NCBI GenBank assembly: GCA_031266095.1
Contig: JAISBR010000085.1
Coordinates: 53,282 to 117,281 of the forward strand
Direction of reading: 5' to 3'
Origin: Treponema sp.
Lineage (GTDB): Bacteria; Spirochaetota; Spirochaetia; Treponematales; Breznakiellaceae
DNA: 64,000 nucleotides
Of this stretch, positions 1 to 8,366 are shown in pieces. The notes below the pieces were generated by a model. That model saw nothing but the letters and a program-made list of their open reading frames with translations. It ran no database searches and had not been told where the DNA came from. Positions within the stretch are counted from its first letter, which is position 1, and each line of letters begins with the position of its first letter. Both the position numbers and the translations under genes were made by a program.

Positions 1-383
1 AGCTCCCGGCCCCGGAAACGGACCGTCACTTTTACTTTGTTACCATCGGCAAGAAACTCCTTCACATGCTTGGACTTGAAATCCAGATCATGTTCATCGA
101 TCTTGGGCTGCATCCGGATCTCTTTCAATTTCAGGAGCTTCTGCTTCTTCTTAGAATCCCGAACCTTTTTTTCATTTTCGAATTTGAACTTACCGTAATC
201 CAGGATCTTCACCACAGGGGGAACCGCCTGGGGAGCCACCTCCACCAGATCCAAACCCAGTTCCCTGGCAATTTCGAGCGCTTCCAGGGTTGGTATAACC
301 CCCTGTCGTTCTCCCTCATCCCTGATGAGACGAACCTCCCGCACCCGAATCTGTTCATTAATCCGTAAATCCTTATCCGACAA
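1..383 (-). CDS. infC: Translation initiation factor IF-3, C-terminus outside window
   Basis: IF-3 binds the 30S subunit, keeps it from joining 50S prematurely and checks the start codon and initiator tRNA. The 127 visible codons cover the N-terminal domain ([40 protein letters not shown] [13 protein letters not shown]), the lysine-rich linker and the start of the C-domain ([13 protein letters not shown]). The start is a TTG at 381-383, four bases after AGGAGG. This is a rare initiator, in keeping with the family habit of using a rare start codon (AUU in E. coli) for autoregulation. rpmI and rplT would be expected beyond position 1. Family assignment is certain; autoregulation is inference. 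Confidence 0.95.
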   Translation of the reverse strand, partial: MSDKDLRINEQIRVREVRLIRDEGERQGVIPTLEALEIARELGLDLVEVAPQAVPPVVKILDYGKFKFENEKKVRDSKKKQKLLKLKEIRMQPKIDEHDLDFKSKHVKEFLADGNKVKVTVRFRGRE

Positions 384-465
384 CTGACCTCCTCATCGGC
401 CCTTGGGAAAAATCCCCCGACATCAATAGGCAGCTTAACAGGGCAAGACCACCCATATGAACGGA

Positions 466-495
466 ATTATACCAAAGAAATAGGGTGCTTGTCTA
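466..495 (-). promoter_or_regulatory. Promoter of infC
   Basis: On the minus strand TAGACA (490-495) and TATAAT (466-471) are separated by 18 bp. This would give a 5' leader of about 75 nt containing a short GGGG/CCCC hairpin before the AGGAGG of infC. No L20-type leader is recognised. Confidence 0.65.
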
Positions 496-535
496 GGAGT
501 TTACCGGGTTTTGTGCATAAAATGATAAAAATCAC

Positions 536-562
536 CTGACCACTTACTTTACAAGTGGTCAG
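536..562 (-). terminator. Hairpin between htrA and infC, probable htrA terminator
   Basis: A perfect 10-bp inverted repeat (CTGACCACTT / AAGTGGTCAG) with a 7-nt loop. Read on the minus strand it is followed a few bases later by a T-rich stretch (gatttttatcatttt), so it probably ends htrA transcription. Confidence 0.6.
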
Positions 563-614
563 CCCGCGTTTGCTGCCTGAGACTACTCAAAAAAAGCCGG
601 ATTTTGGAACAGGC

Positions 615-2138
615 TCACTTCTTAAACTTCAGCGTCTCCAATGTAGAACCGCCTCGAATAACGCCGAACCAGAGCTCTTTGTCTGTCTTTTCACGCAGCA
701 ACTTGAAATAGGAGGCGAAGTCTCTCAGATCCTCTCCATTGACTGCTGTTATCCGGTCACCCTGCCTGAGGCCGATAATATCCGCCGGACTGTTGGCGAT
801 GACCTGGGCGACATAGATCCCCTTGGCGTCCCTGTCCAGACTGAGGTTTTGCCGCAGTTCATCACTGAGAGGAACCACATATACGCCGGGCCAAAGCTTC
901 TTGTTATCCGAGGCTACCTGATCGGTACGGGCCTCAATACGGACCTTGAGTTCCCGCTGGACACCGTCCCTTATCAGGGTGAAAACGGCCTGATCGCCAG
1001 GCTTGAGATCCCCCACTATCATGGTAAGCTGGTTCACTCCCCTAGCCTCTCTACCATCCACATGGGTAATAAAATCACCGGGGCGAATGCCGCCCTTCTC
1101 GGCGGGGGAACCGAGGAAGACCTGGGAAGCCAAAGCGCCCCGCTTGCCTTCAATGCCCAGAGCCTCCATAGTTTCCCTGCCGGGTTCATTCAGGGATACG
1201 CCAAGCCAGCCGTAGCTGATAGATCCAGAAGTAATAAACTCGTCTATTGAACGCTTGGCGTTGTTGATAGGGATGGCGAAGCCCAAGCCGACGCTGCCGC
1301 CCCCCGTAGTATTACTCGCAATCCAGGTGTTGATACCGATCACTTCCCCACGGATGTTGATCAGCGGGCCGCCGGAATTTCCCTGGTTAATGGGAGCGTC
1401 GGTCTGGATAAAATCGTTGATATTACCGCCCGGCCCGCCGGTACGCCCCACAGCGCTCACGATTCCCATGGTCACCGAAAAAGAGAACTGCTCACCCAGG
1501 GGGTTACCCATCGCGATGGCCCAGTCTCCTACCCTCACCGAGTCCGAGTCGCCAAGCACCGCCAAGGGATAAGAATCGTCAGTCTTAAACGAGATCATGG
1601 CCAGGTCTTTGCGCAGATCTGTTCCCACCAGTTCCGCCGGGTATTCCTTGCCGTCTTTGGTGGCTACCCTGATCTCGTTAGCACCGTCCACCACGTGGTT
1701 ATTGGTGAGGGCGTAATAGGTCCCGCCGGTGTTACGAACGATAATCCCCGATCCCAGGCCCTGGGAACGATATTCCCGTTCCTGCCCGCCGCCCTCATCC
1801 GAACCCCGTTCCCGGGGGCCGAAGAAGAATTCCCAGGGAATTCCGTTAAAGTTAGGAACCTGCTGCCTCCTGACCGAAACAGTTTTCAGCTCAACCACTG
1901 CGGGCAGCACTTTGTCCGAAACGGAACGAAAAGCGGTCTGCAAACCCTCGGCCATCACCAGGGCGTTTTCCGGGATAATCACCTGATTCTCCTGGGCTTG
2001 GGCGGTGTTTCGCGCTTTGGGGGTCGAACAGGAAAAAGACAAAAAAGCCAGAGAAAAACCGAAAATGGTTCCGATAAAAACCAGATTGAAGAAGAGTACT
2101 TTTTTTGAAGAGAGTTTTTTTACGATGTTCATAGACAA
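615..2138 (-). CDS. htrA: HtrA/DegP-family periplasmic serine protease with two PDZ domains
   Basis: Envelope quality-control protease that degrades or chaperones misfolded exported proteins. The 507 residues hold an N-terminal hydrophobic anchor (about 13-36) ending in a relaxed spirochaetal lipobox (LSFSC, Cys37), a trypsin-like domain with His148 (TNNHVVDG), Asp178 (RKDLAMI) and Ser255 (QGNSGGPL), then two PDZ domains (about 310-400 and 415-505). The start follows AAGGAG at six bases. It may be either a lipoprotein or an uncleaved membrane-anchored protease. All catalytic residues are present, so it should be active. It is separated by about 220 bp from map upstream. Confidence 0.93.
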   Translation of the reverse strand: MSMNIVKKLSSKKVLFFNLVFIGTIFGFSLAFLSFSCSTPKARNTAQAQENQVIIPENALVMAEGLQTAFRSVSDKVLPAVVELKTVSVRRQQVPNFNGIPWEFFFGPRERGSDEGGGQEREYRSQGLGSGIIVRNTGGTYYALTNNHVVDGANEIRVATKDGKEYPAELVGTDLRKDLAMISFKTDDSYPLAVLGDSDSVRVGDWAIAMGNPLGEQFSFSVTMGIVSAVGRTGGPGGNINDFIQTDAPINQGNSGGPLINIRGEVIGINTWIASNTTGGGSVGLGFAIPINNAKRSIDEFITSGSISYGWLGVSLNEPGRETMEALGIEGKRGALASQVFLGSPAEKGGIRPGDFITHVDGREARGVNQLTMIVGDLKPGDQAVFTLIRDGVQRELKVRIEARTDQVASDNKKLWPGVYVVPLSDELRQNLSLDRDAKGIYVAQVIANSPADIIGLRQGDRITAVNGEDLRDFASYFKLLREKTDKELWFGVIRGGSTLETLKFKK

Positions 2139-2210
2139 CTCCTTGATTGAGGCATTTTCATACCCATAAATTTTGAAAAGCCTTTTTAATTGTTCATTCG
2201 CCCTAAGGCG

Positions 2211-2240
2211 ATTATATACTTTACCATAAAGCGGCGGAAA
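2211..2240 (-). promoter_or_regulatory. Probable promoter of htrA
   Basis: TATAAT (2211-2216, minus strand) with TTTCCG 18 bp upstream (2235-2240). The -10 is consensus and the -35 is weak. The rest of 2139-2355 is AT-rich with no other signal seen. Confidence 0.45.
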
Positions 2241-2355
2241 CTTTTACCGTGGATATCCATCCATGATTATCGTTAAAAATTTTCTCTCATTATTGGATAA
2301 AATTCAACTCCTTAACCATTATCACATAAATTAAATGCATATATCCTTTGAAAAG

Positions 2356-3126
2356 TTACATCACTTCTTCCAGAGGATCGGTAAGAATCTCAACTTTGTC
2401 ATGAAAAATCGCCACTGTATGTTCCCAATGGGCAGAGACCTTGTCATCTGCGGTGACCACGGTCCAGTCATCTTCCAGAATCCGTATGTCGCCGGTCCCC
2501 AGGTTGATCATAGGCTCAATGGCTATGACCATGCCGTTGCTCATCCGGGGATTGGGGCCATGGGGATAATTGGGTACCTGGGGATCTTCGTGCAAGGCCA
2601 GCCCTACTCCATGGCCGCAAAACTCGTGTACCACTCCGTAACCCCTGGCCTCAGCGTGGCCCTGCACCGCTCTGGCGATCTGGAGGAGCCGGTCTCCGGC
2701 TTTTACCGCTGCGATGCCCCGGTACAGGCACTCTCTGGTGGTCACGTTAAGATCATGCACCGCCTTGCTTACTTTCCCCACTTCTATGCTCAGGGCCTGA
2801 TCGCTTACAAAGCCATCCAGTTCTATGCCGCCGTCCAGGGAAACCAGGTCCCCTTCACGGATTTTTCGTTTGGAGGGGATGCCATGGATTACCTCGTTGT
2901 TGATGGAAATGCAGAGAGCCGCGGGATAGGGATTCCTTGCGGGGCCGTAACCCAGAAACGCCGGTTTCCCGCCGGCCTGTTTTATCCAGACCCTCACCCA
3001 GCGGTCAATCTCGATGGTCTGGACGTCGGGCTTTATCAGGGGAATAAGTTCCCGATACATGGCTGAAAGCAGCTTACAGGATTTTCTGATTCCATTGATC
3101 TGTTTTTCATTTTTCAAGCGGATCAT
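2356..3126 (-). CDS. map: Methionine aminopeptidase type I
   Basis: Removes the initiator methionine from nascent proteins in the cytoplasm. At 256 residues it has the normal type Ia length. The five metal ligands align with the E. coli enzyme: Asp98, Asp109, His172 (CGHGVG), Glu204 (AIEPM) and Glu235 (HWEHT); substrate-site His81 (IHGIPS) is also present. It lies 10 bp downstream of the J-domain gene in the same direction and is probably co-transcribed with it. Confidence 0.96.
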   Translation of the reverse strand: MIRLKNEKQINGIRKSCKLLSAMYRELIPLIKPDVQTIEIDRWVRVWIKQAGGKPAFLGYGPARNPYPAALCISINNEVIHGIPSKRKIREGDLVSLDGGIELDGFVSDQALSIEVGKVSKAVHDLNVTTRECLYRGIAAVKAGDRLLQIARAVQGHAEARGYGVVHEFCGHGVGLALHEDPQVPNYPHGPNPRMSNGMVIAIEPMINLGTGDIRILEDDWTVVTADDKVSAHWEHTVAIFHDKVEILTDPLEEVM

Positions 3127-3136
3127 CGCGTCTAAC

Positions 3137-3913
3137 CTACACCTTTAGTCCGTGACGGAGTCGTTTTGTATAGGGAAGAGCGGGGTCTCGTTTCAACGCC
3201 CCCTGAATAATATACCTCGCAGCATCTTTATCCCCCAAATCAAGAAGGGTCTCCGCCATAGAACGCATCCAACGGGCTTCGTCGTGGGCCTGAAAGCCCA
3301 GGCTAAGCATTGTTTCCATGCACCCGATCCAGGTTTCCGCATCTACCTGGGGTTTGAGCCGGAGCCGGATCAGGGCCTTGAGGTAGTTTTCAACCTCTTC
3401 CATAAAATGCCGGAAATAGGGCAAGCGCCGTTCTTCCCGTACCAGTATTACCAGCAGCCTGAACGCCTCGTAGCCGTACTGCCGTTTGTCCAATTCTTCG
3501 GCGAGGAGGAAGAGACAGTCCATCCAGTCTTCCCGGTCAAGATATTGTTCCATTCGGAAATTAACGCCGCCGTTTTTCCGCCAGATATTAATAGCCTCGT
3601 CCTCCTCAAGGTGAAGTAGCTCAAAAAATATGAGCTTTGCCTGGCTTGTGAGATCGTTACTCCGCTCACGGAGCCATGTCCTATAATCAAAGCCGGTATT
3701 CCGCACGAAACGGGTATAGGCCCGGTCATATTCGTAACGGCGATCAGGGCTGGAAAGTACCTCATAGGCGGTGAGGAGTTTCCGCATCGCCTCTTCAGCG
3801 CCCTTGCCCGCTATGTCCGGATGAAGCCGCTTCGCTTTTTCGCGGAACGCTTTTTTTATTTCATCGGTTGAAGCCTCGCTCCGGACATCAAGCAGATCGT
3901 AATAGTTGTTCAT
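3137..3913 (-). CDS. J-domain (DnaJ-like) protein
   Basis: The N-terminal 65 residues form a J domain with the HPD signature at about 31-33 (RLHPDIAG), which stimulates DnaK ATPase. The remaining 190 residues are helical, without the Gly/Phe region, zinc fingers or C-terminal domains of true DnaJ, so it is a specialised co-chaperone of unknown client. Its start overlaps the stop of the upstream cyclodeaminase fragment (ATGA-type overlap), indicating translational coupling. Confidence 0.82.
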   Translation of the reverse strand: MNNYYDLLDVRSEASTDEIKKAFREKAKRLHPDIAGKGAEEAMRKLLTAYEVLSSPDRRYEYDRAYTRFVRNTGFDYRTWLRERSNDLTSQAKLIFFELLHLEEDEAINIWRKNGGVNFRMEQYLDREDWMDCLFLLAEELDKRQYGYEAFRLLVILVREERRLPYFRHFMEEVENYLKALIRLRLKPQVDAETWIGCMETMLSLGFQAHDEARWMRSMAETLLDLGDKDAARYIIQGALKRDPALPYTKRLRHGLKV

Positions 3914-4230
3914 GAGAGCAGCATCTTTTTGCCGGCCAACACCGTCAACGCAGGAAGGAAGCCCTCGGCCCTGCCAAGAGCTGCCTTGACTCTGCTCCGC
4001 AGAGCCGAGTTAAAGTCCTCTTCTGTTTTTATTGAGGCAAGGTTGATACCCGCATGGTACATGGTATCCCAGGCGCCGGCCACGCGCCCCGCCGCCGTGA
4101 CGCCGCTTGCGGTGTTGGTGTTTCCGTAGTTGAGGGCTTTGACGGCCAGTTCCATGGCCAGAACACAGGATTCGGCCGCATTCATCAATTCGGCCGCATT
4201 CATCAAATTGAACATAAAACACGGTTTCAT
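3910..4230 (-). pseudogene. Formimino-THF cyclodeaminase, C-terminal half only
   Basis: From AESCVLAMELAVKAL onward the reading frame resembles the C-terminal half of formiminotetrahydrofolate cyclodeaminase (FchA/FTCD-C): a helix, then GNTNTASGVTAAGRVAGAW and INLASIKTEEDF. The N-terminal half, with the Gly-rich active-site loop (usually PAPGGGS), is absent. The likely ATG at 4228-4230 begins 8 bp after the ftcD stop, and the fragment is followed by an in-frame 18-bp duplication that repeats LMNAAE. Either the gene lost about 90 codons by deletion or a half-protein survives. The full enzyme would convert formimino-THF to methenyl-THF downstream of FtcD, so the pathway may be broken here or completed by another gene. 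Confidence 0.65.
4170..4205. repeat. Perfect 18-bp tandem duplication inside the cyclodeaminase remnant
   Basis: The unit ATTCGGCCGCATTCATCA occurs twice in tandem without a mismatch. It is in frame and duplicates six residues of the remnant. Perfect identity suggests a recent slippage event. Confidence 0.9.
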
Positions 4231-4237
4231 GGTACTT

Positions 4238-5134
4238 CTATAAAAAGTGGTTTTCAAGGACTTGTTTTTTATAATCAAAATTTTCAATTTGAAGGTAGTA
4301 TTCGGCGCAGTCAATCAAGGCCTTTGCCGGAGCAAGGCCGATAAGCTCGCTTCCCGCGATGGTAACACCCCAGCGTCTGGCTTCGGCACGGACCGCCTCA
4401 AAAACCCGGTAAATGGGGGTACCATTAAAGTTTACAAAATTGATCGAGACCTGGGCAAGGTTCCGCCCCTCAAGCATTACCCCAATGGCCTTACAGTACC
4501 GATAACCGCCGCTGGAACCCCGGACGGTTTTGGCAATAGCGTTGGCGATTTTAATGTCCGAAGTGTCCAGGTTGATGTTATAGGCGATAAGGGGAAGCCT
4601 CGCCCCAATTGCCATGATACCGGCGCTTGGGTGAATCTTCCGCTCACCATAATCAGGCGCCCATTCTTCCCGCAGGAGTTTTTCAGGCATACCCTCGAAT
4701 TCGCCTTTACGTACCGCCTCAAGGTTTACCCGCTCCGGCCTGGTGGCGGAATATTCGTAGAGGAAGCTCGGTATATGAAGCTCCTTCCAGATACGTCCAG
4801 CCACCTGTTTTGACAGTTCGACACATTCATCAACGGTGACTTCTTTGATCGGCACAAAGGGAAACACATCGCAGGCGCCCATCCGGGGATGTTCACCTTT
4901 GTGTTCCCGCATATCAATTTTTTCACTTGCCAGCTTGCAGAGCCGGAATGCCGCCTCCGCGATACCCTCGGGAGAGCCGGCCAGGGTGAATACACTGCGA
5001 TTGTGGCTGCGGTCCGCCGAATGATCAAGCAGGGCGGCGCCGGGAACACTTTGGGCTTCCCGTACCATGTCGCCGATAACTTCCTCCCGACGGCCTTCGC
5101 TGAAATTCGGAATAAATTCTACTGTTTTGGCCAT
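4238..5134 (-). CDS. ftcD: Glutamate formiminotransferase
   Basis: Transfers the formimino group of formiminoglutamate (from histidine breakdown) to tetrahydrofolate. 298 residues, the normal length for the stand-alone bacterial enzyme, with the family start VEFIPNFSEGR, the active-site region MREHKGEHPRMGACDVFPF containing the catalytic His, and the C-terminal YYLQIENFDYKKQ. The start at 5134 is preceded by a G-rich Shine-Dalgarno. A longer frame begins at 5179 but has no ribosome site. First gene of the run ftcD, cyclodeaminase remnant, J-domain gene, map. Confidence 0.93.
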   Translation of the reverse strand: MAKTVEFIPNFSEGRREEVIGDMVREAQSVPGAALLDHSADRSHNRSVFTLAGSPEGIAEAAFRLCKLASEKIDMREHKGEHPRMGACDVFPFVPIKEVTVDECVELSKQVAGRIWKELHIPSFLYEYSATRPERVNLEAVRKGEFEGMPEKLLREEWAPDYGERKIHPSAGIMAIGARLPLIAYNINLDTSDIKIANAIAKTVRGSSGGYRYCKAIGVMLEGRNLAQVSINFVNFNGTPIYRVFEAVRAEARRWGVTIAGSELIGLAPAKALIDCAEYYLQIENFDYKKQVLENHFL

Positions 5135-5228
5135 CCTGCCCCCCAAGTACACCGGTCTCTTTCTTGCAAGATGCTTCATTATACTTCAAATATAGACGTT
5201 TATAAAAGCGGGATTATCAAGAATCTTG

Positions 5229-5353
5229 AGCCTGTTCCAAAACTAATTGACTATGCGCTAAAGCGCATGGTGCGAACCTTCGGTTCGATGGAACAAGCTC
5301 TTGCGGTTTTTACAGGAAGCTGTTCCAAAAACTGAAGTTTTGGAACAGCCTCT
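5229..5353. repeat. Composite hairpin repeat, divergent copy
   Basis: Contains a left half-element (GAGCCTGTTCCAAAAC), a central GAACC/GGTTC hairpin and a right hairpin of 12-bp perfect arms (GCTGTTCCAAAA at 5319-5330, TTTTGGAACAGC at 5338-5349). The arrangement matches the better conserved copies at 27971-28101 and 50707-50837. The surrounding 5180-5470 carries no gene; a small AGCCCC/GGGGCT hairpin lies at 5413-5428. Confidence 0.75.
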
Positions 5354-5475
5354 CTTGTTTAATAGTATCAATCGGAAGAGGTGGTACTCTGGTCTGACGG
5401 GCCGGAGATGTCAGCCCCTTGCGGGGCTCATATAAAAAGACGGACAAAGCGGACGCGCTGCAATGAGCGCGGATA

Positions 5476-5870
5476 GTGGAGCAGTTTCGGGAGGAGCAGC
5501 TGCCGGTGGCGCCGCTGCCGAGTGAGCGGGAGATGCGGCGGCGGAAACTCATTCTAAGCCACAAACGGGCGGTGAAGCTGCGGGTGCAGCTGATTAACCT
5601 GGTACATGGGCTGTCCCAGACTGGAACAGCGGGCTGTCCTAGACTGGAACAGTGGGCTGTCCTAGACTGGAACTGCCGGCTGTCCTAGACTGGAACTGCA
5701 GGCTGTTCTAGACTGAAACTGCCGGCTGTTCGAGGCATACGCGGCCTATGTGGGAGACGGGAACCGGTTTGAGCATGCGGGGCAGGTGAGCAATTACCTG
5801 GGGCTGGCGCCCCGAGTCGATATATCAGGCACGCTGGTGATGTCCCGCAACAGTCGAGCGTTGCTGGCAG
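5476..5870 (+). pseudogene. IS110-family transposase remnant
   Basis: Two pieces of an IS110-type transposase survive. 5476-5612 encodes the helical segment before the C-terminal domain (EREMRRRKLILSHKRAVKLR, then QLINLVHGL). From about 5729 a second piece encodes the Transposase_20 signature (YVGDGNRFEHAGQVSNYLGL, then APRVDISG). The two are separated and frame-broken by 23-bp tandem repeats. The N-terminal DEDD catalytic domain is missing, so the element is dead. Confidence 0.8.
5608..5735. repeat. 23-bp tandem repeat, five full units plus a partial
   Basis: Units start at 5608, 5631, 5654, 5677 and 5700, with a sixth partial copy at 5723. The core is GGCTGTCCTAGACTGGAAC followed by a variable 3-4 bases; divergence grows towards the right end. 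The unit length is not a multiple of three, so it breaks the transposase frame. Confidence 0.92.
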
Positions 5871-5991
5871 CGGCAGCCGCTCCCCCGGGCCGGATACCCC
5901 CTGTCGCCCGCTGAGTAAAGGCGATCAGCAGGTGAATTGGAACAGCCTTATTTTATAATGCGGCTGTCCTGGTTGGCCGGTGTCAGGGGCC

Positions 5992-6020
5992 TTGCATATC
6001 GGGAAAAAAACATCTATGGT
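5992..6020 (+). promoter_or_regulatory. Promoter of the rnf cluster
   Basis: TTGCAT (5992-5997) and TATGGT (6015-6020) with a 17-bp spacer, 14 bp before rnfC, whose ribosome site is AAGGT. Confidence 0.6.
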
Positions 6021-6034
6021 GATAAGGTAATTTC

Positions 6035-7342
6035 ATGAAAGTATATGCGTTTCCCCGAGGGGGCCTTTCATTTGATGACCCGACGGTTCCGCCTAAAAAT
6101 TCCAGTGTGGTAGCTTTCCTCCCTACTCTCGCGGTTATTCCTATGAGTCCCAGTGTCGGCGGCCGGGTGTATCCCCTGGTCAATGTAGGCGACAGGGTGA
6201 GAGAAGGAATGCTCATCGGCAGGGCTTCGGGGATGGGGGCGGCTAATGTGCATGCGACCGTACCCGGCAGGGTAACTCAAAGGGTATCATGGAAGAATAC
6301 TGAGGGTATCCGGGACGCCCTGGTTATCCGTATGGAAGGGGCCTTTGGGCAGCTCGGTAAAAGGGAAGAAATTTTCTCCTGGAAAGGGATGAACTGCTAT
6401 GATCTGCAGCGTCTTATTGCTGAATACGGCGTGGTGGAGATGGAAGGCTCAGGCGCGCCGGTCGCGGAAATCTTCTCCGCATTTAGAACCGCTGGAAAAC
6501 AGGGGAGTCTGGTATTGCGCTGCGTATTTGATGATCCCTGGCTGGCTGCGGATTATGTACTCTGCAAAGAGCGGCTTAGCGCGGTAGTGGAGGGGACTAT
6601 TATCACGGCTCACACCCTCAGCAAAGTGGACCGGATCGTATTCGCTGTTTCCAGCCCTGAGCGGGATTTGGGTGAGGCGATGCTCGCCGAGGCGGCCCGC
6701 TGGGATATTCCCGCCTCCCTCTTATTGGTAGGGTCTCACTATCCCCAGCGGAACCGGCGGGAACTGGAATTGGTATTACGGCATTATGAAAAAAAAGAGG
6801 GGCTTGATCTGGGCTCCCTCATTATTCTGGGGCCGGCGACTATGGCGGCGGTATACGACGCGGTGAAATTCAAGCATCCTCCCCTTGATCGCTATGTGGC
6901 GGTGGGTGGTTCGGCGGTAAAAAACCCCCGGGTGATGAAGGTTCGTATCGGGAAACGGCTGAGAGAGTTGTTCGCCGAATGCGGGGGCTTTATTACCGCG
7001 CCGAAACGCGTTGCCATAGGTACGCCCCTCTTGGGAAGGGCGGTGGTGGAGATGGATGAGCCGGTAACTAAAACCAGTTACGCAGTGTTCGCCCTGCTAA
7101 AGGCCCAGGCCGGGGATGACTTTGAACGGAACTGTATCGGCTGTGGGGAATGCCGGGGCGTGTGCCCGGTGGGCCTTGATCCCGAAGAGTTGTACAAAGA
7201 GATCGTCGCTTTCAATACGGGAAAAGCCCCGGAAGGAGCGCTGGAATGTCATGGCTGTGGTTGTTGCGAGGCGGTGTGTCCTTCCCGCCTGCCCTTATCC
7301 GGGGTGATCCGGGGAAACCGGCGGGGAGAGCGTTATGCTTGA
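6035..7342 (+). CDS. rnfC: Rnf complex subunit RnfC
   Basis: Peripheral subunit of the Rnf ion-pumping ferredoxin:NAD+ oxidoreductase, carrying the NADH/FMN site and two 4Fe-4S clusters. 435 residues: N-terminal RnfC barrel-sandwich domain (PMSPSVGGRVYPLVNVGDRV), central NADH-binding domain, then Cys367/370/373/377 (CIGCGECRGVC) and Cys405/408/411/415 (CHGCGCCEAVC). Both cluster motifs are complete. First gene of a tightly overlapping operon with rnfD, the G-like gene, rnfE and rnfA. Confidence 0.93.
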   Translation: MKVYAFPRGGLSFDDPTVPPKNSSVVAFLPTLAVIPMSPSVGGRVYPLVNVGDRVREGMLIGRASGMGAANVHATVPGRVTQRVSWKNTEGIRDALVIRMEGAFGQLGKREEIFSWKGMNCYDLQRLIAEYGVVEMEGSGAPVAEIFSAFRTAGKQGSLVLRCVFDDPWLAADYVLCKERLSAVVEGTIITAHTLSKVDRIVFAVSSPERDLGEAMLAEAARWDIPASLLLVGSHYPQRNRRELELVLRHYEKKEGLDLGSLIILGPATMAAVYDAVKFKHPPLDRYVAVGGSAVKNPRVMKVRIGKRLRELFAECGGFITAPKRVAIGTPLLGRAVVEMDEPVTKTSYAVFALLKAQAGDDFERNCIGCGECRGVCPVGLDPEELYKEIVAFNTGKAPEGALECHGCGCCEAVCPSRLPLSGVIRGNRRGERYA

Positions 7343-8366
7343 CCGGAACCTGCCGCCAGGACAGAAGCCGCAGATTAATCTTTCCCGGTCCACTACGGGT
7401 CGGATGTGGCTGGTTTTTTGCTGCGCCGGGCTGGGGGTACTACAATCGGCTCTCAGCGACGGCGGGGCTTCTCTTATGGTGGCCCTCACCGCCCTCTGTT
7501 CCGCGATTCCGGCGGAATTCATCTTTACCTGGCGGAAAAATGGTTTTGCGAAAATAAAAGACGGGAGCGCCGCCGCCTCGGCCATGGTCTTGGCACTGCT
7601 TTTGCCGAACCGGATACATCCTCTGTACGCGGCATTGGGCGCGCTTTTCGCTATGGTGGTAGTGAAGTACAGTTTTGGCGGTCTGGGATCGAACTGGCTG
7701 AATCCAAGCTTGGGCGGCTGGCTTTTTGTTCGCTTTTCCTGGCCCGGCGTGTTCAATAAAGCCCTTGAGGGTGCCTCTTCAGGAATTGTCACCCCGTCGG
7801 GGGAAGCCGTCGTCAGTGCCCTTGACGGCAAAGTAACGGCATTTTTTAACAGCACGGTTTTTCGCGTTACAGGAGCGGAATTGCCTTCGGGCTATATTGA
7901 TCTGATGTTTCCCGAAACGCCGGGCATCATCGCCGACCGGGGGCTATTGGCCCTGTTTTTAGGCGTTATTCTTATCACCGCCTTCCGGGTGGGCCGTTCC
8001 TGGGCGCCTGCGGTGTTTCTGGCGGTATTTGCGATACTCGTAAGGTTCGCAGGCGCTGTTGATGCGCTTCCCTGGGAAGGGGATGTACTCTACGCCTTGT
8101 GTTCCGGCGGCGTAATTGTTACGGCTTTTATTCTGGCTGTGGAACCGGTAAGCGGTGCCAAGTCCGGCGCCGGTGTTCTATTTACCATGGTGTTGGCCGC
8201 TATTCTTTCCTGGATATTTCGTTATAAGGCATTTGAACTGTACGGCGGCTTTTTAGCTATTGCTCTGGTGAACGCCTTTACCCCGGTGATACGGCTGTTG
8301 GAGGGACAGCTGCTCTACTCACGGAAGAAGCGTATGAAGGAAGCTATTGCGAGGGATCTGGCATGA
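7335..8366 (+). CDS. rnfD: Rnf complex membrane subunit RnfD
   Basis: Integral membrane flavoprotein subunit. About nine or ten hydrophobic segments; KDGSAAASAMVLALLLPN and the ...GLGSNWLNPSLGGWLF... stretch are typical of RnfD/NqrB. The region aligned with the covalent FMN site reads EGASSGIVTPSG: Thr153 followed by Pro is kept, although the usual SGAT spacing is altered by one residue. The loop after it is longer than usual. The start overlaps rnfC by 8 bp. The family is clear; flavinylation is inference. Confidence 0.88.
   Translation: MLDRNLPPGQKPQINLSRSTTGRMWLVFCCAGLGVLQSALSDGGASLMVALTALCSAIPAEFIFTWRKNGFAKIKDGSAAASAMVLALLLPNRIHPLYAALGALFAMVVVKYSFGGLGSNWLNPSLGGWLFVRFSWPGVFNKALEGASSGIVTPSGEAVVSALDGKVTAFFNSTVFRVTGAELPSGYIDLMFPETPGIIADRGLLALFLGVILITAFRVGRSWAPAVFLAVFAILVRFAGAVDALPWEGDVLYALCSGGVIVTAFILAVEPVSGAKSGAGVLFTMVLAAILSWIFRYKAFELYGGFLAIALVNAFTPVIRLLEGQLLYSRKKRMKEAIARDLA

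Noticed and set aside
5255..5290. tRNA-like GGTTCGA within the repeat at 5.2 kb
   Set aside because: No acceptor or D arm can be formed; the motif belongs to the GAACC/GGTTC hairpin of the repeat.
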